Below, one piece after another: positions 23,174 to 23,382 of a DNA stretch of 23,382 bases. Below the pieces are notes generated by a model. That model was not told where the DNA came from. It was given only the letters and a program-made list of their open reading frames with translations, and ran no database searches. How positions within the stretch are numbered: the stretch's first letter is position 1; each line of letters begins with the position of its first letter. Location: the NCBI GenBank assembly GCA_031271525.1, contig JAISVO010000007.1:1-23382 (forward strand). The letters run 5' to 3'. Both the position numbers and the translations under genes were made by a program. Source of the stretch: Oscillospiraceae bacterium (GTDB taxonomy: Bacteria; Bacillota; Clostridia; Oscillospirales; UBA929).

Positions 23174-23382
23174 ATGCGCTGCCGTGATGATCAGGAGACG
23201 ATGATTATGAAGATTGTCCCGTGCGGCCCGGTACGGTGCCGCTGCGGGCAGCATATAAGAGGCGTGACGGGAGCGACGGGGGTCGCCGGTCCCGCCGGAG
23301 CTGCCGGTGTCGCCGGTCTGCAAGGTACTCCGGGGGTTCAGGGTCCGCAGGGCGAACCGGGGGCAACAGGGCCGCAAGGACT
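23174..23382 (+). CDS. Collagen-like (Gly-X-Y repeat) protein, 3' end outside window
   Basis: The ATG at 23174 with GAGGAG about 9 nt upstream opens a frame that continues to the window edge (69 complete codons seen). The first 30 residues are Cys- and Arg-rich (VPCGPVRCRCGQH); from GVTGATGVAGPAGAAGVAG onward every third residue is Gly, with at least 13 GXY triplets. Such proteins form collagen-like triple helices on the exosporium or cell surface of Firmicutes (BclA-like). There is no signal peptide, which fits exosporium proteins made in the mother cell. Placement directly after cwlD is consistent with a spore role, but this is inference. Confidence 0.85.
   Translation, partial: MRCRDDQETMIMKIVPCGPVRCRCGQHIRGVTGATGVAGPAGAAGVAGLQGTPGVQGPQGEPGATGPQG

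Overview
This high-GC window is best explained as chromosome from an endospore-forming Clostridia-type Firmicute. The evidence is a CIRCE-controlled hrcA-grpE-dnaK-dnaJ operon, a CtsR-controlled ctsR-mcsA-mcsB-clpC operon, the sporulation genes spoVAC and cwlD, SLH-domain and lipobox surface proteins, and Gram-positive style promoters and Shine-Dalgarno sequences. No tRNA, rRNA, CRISPR array, transposase or phage gene was seen. Nearly everything is on the minus strand; the plus strand carries only a small GntR-type regulator, cwlD and a collagen-like gene cut off by the window end.

Layout. (1) 1-3831: heat-shock operon dnaJ(partial)<-dnaK<-grpE<-hrcA, with CIRCE and a clear promoter. A divergent GntR/YtrA-type regulator shares the promoter region, and the two -35 boxes form one palindrome. 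(2) 4262-9230: ctsR-mcsA-mcsB-clpC followed by a short QueG-like iron-sulfur protein, with a ctsR promoter flanked by two CtsR-box-like sites. (3) 9231-9513: no secure gene. (4) 9514-16475: eight minus-strand genes with overlapping or nearly touching ends behind one strong promoter. They are a FucI-type sugar isomerase, ribulokinase, ribulose-5-phosphate 4-epimerase, an LRR lipoprotein, an unknown protein, an ApbE flavin transferase lipoprotein, a NusG-domain-II protein and a Gx-transporter-family membrane protein. The promoter's -10 box lies inside an AraR-like inverted repeat. (5) 16486-21414: a strong terminator, an SLH-anchored polysaccharide deacetylase-like protein, and two related lipoproteins holding three copies of one module of about 300-350 residues. 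(6) 21411-23382: spoVAC, an unknown 104-residue protein with a very strong promoter, cwlD, and the start of a collagen-like protein.

How the genes work together. Regions 1 and 2 are the two classical Firmicute protein quality-control regulons side by side: the HrcA chaperone branch and the CtsR/McsB/ClpC arginine-phosphorylation and proteolysis branch. Several parts are reduced: HrcA lacks about 97 internal residues and McsA lacks its N-terminal zinc module. Region 4 would convert L-arabinose to D-xylulose-5-phosphate (inferred) and ties this by overlapping reading frames to membrane and extracellular flavin or redox functions. That fusion is the most unusual system in the window. Regions 5 and 6 are cell-surface and spore-envelope functions.

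All assignments come from reading motifs in the translated sequence. No database search was run.
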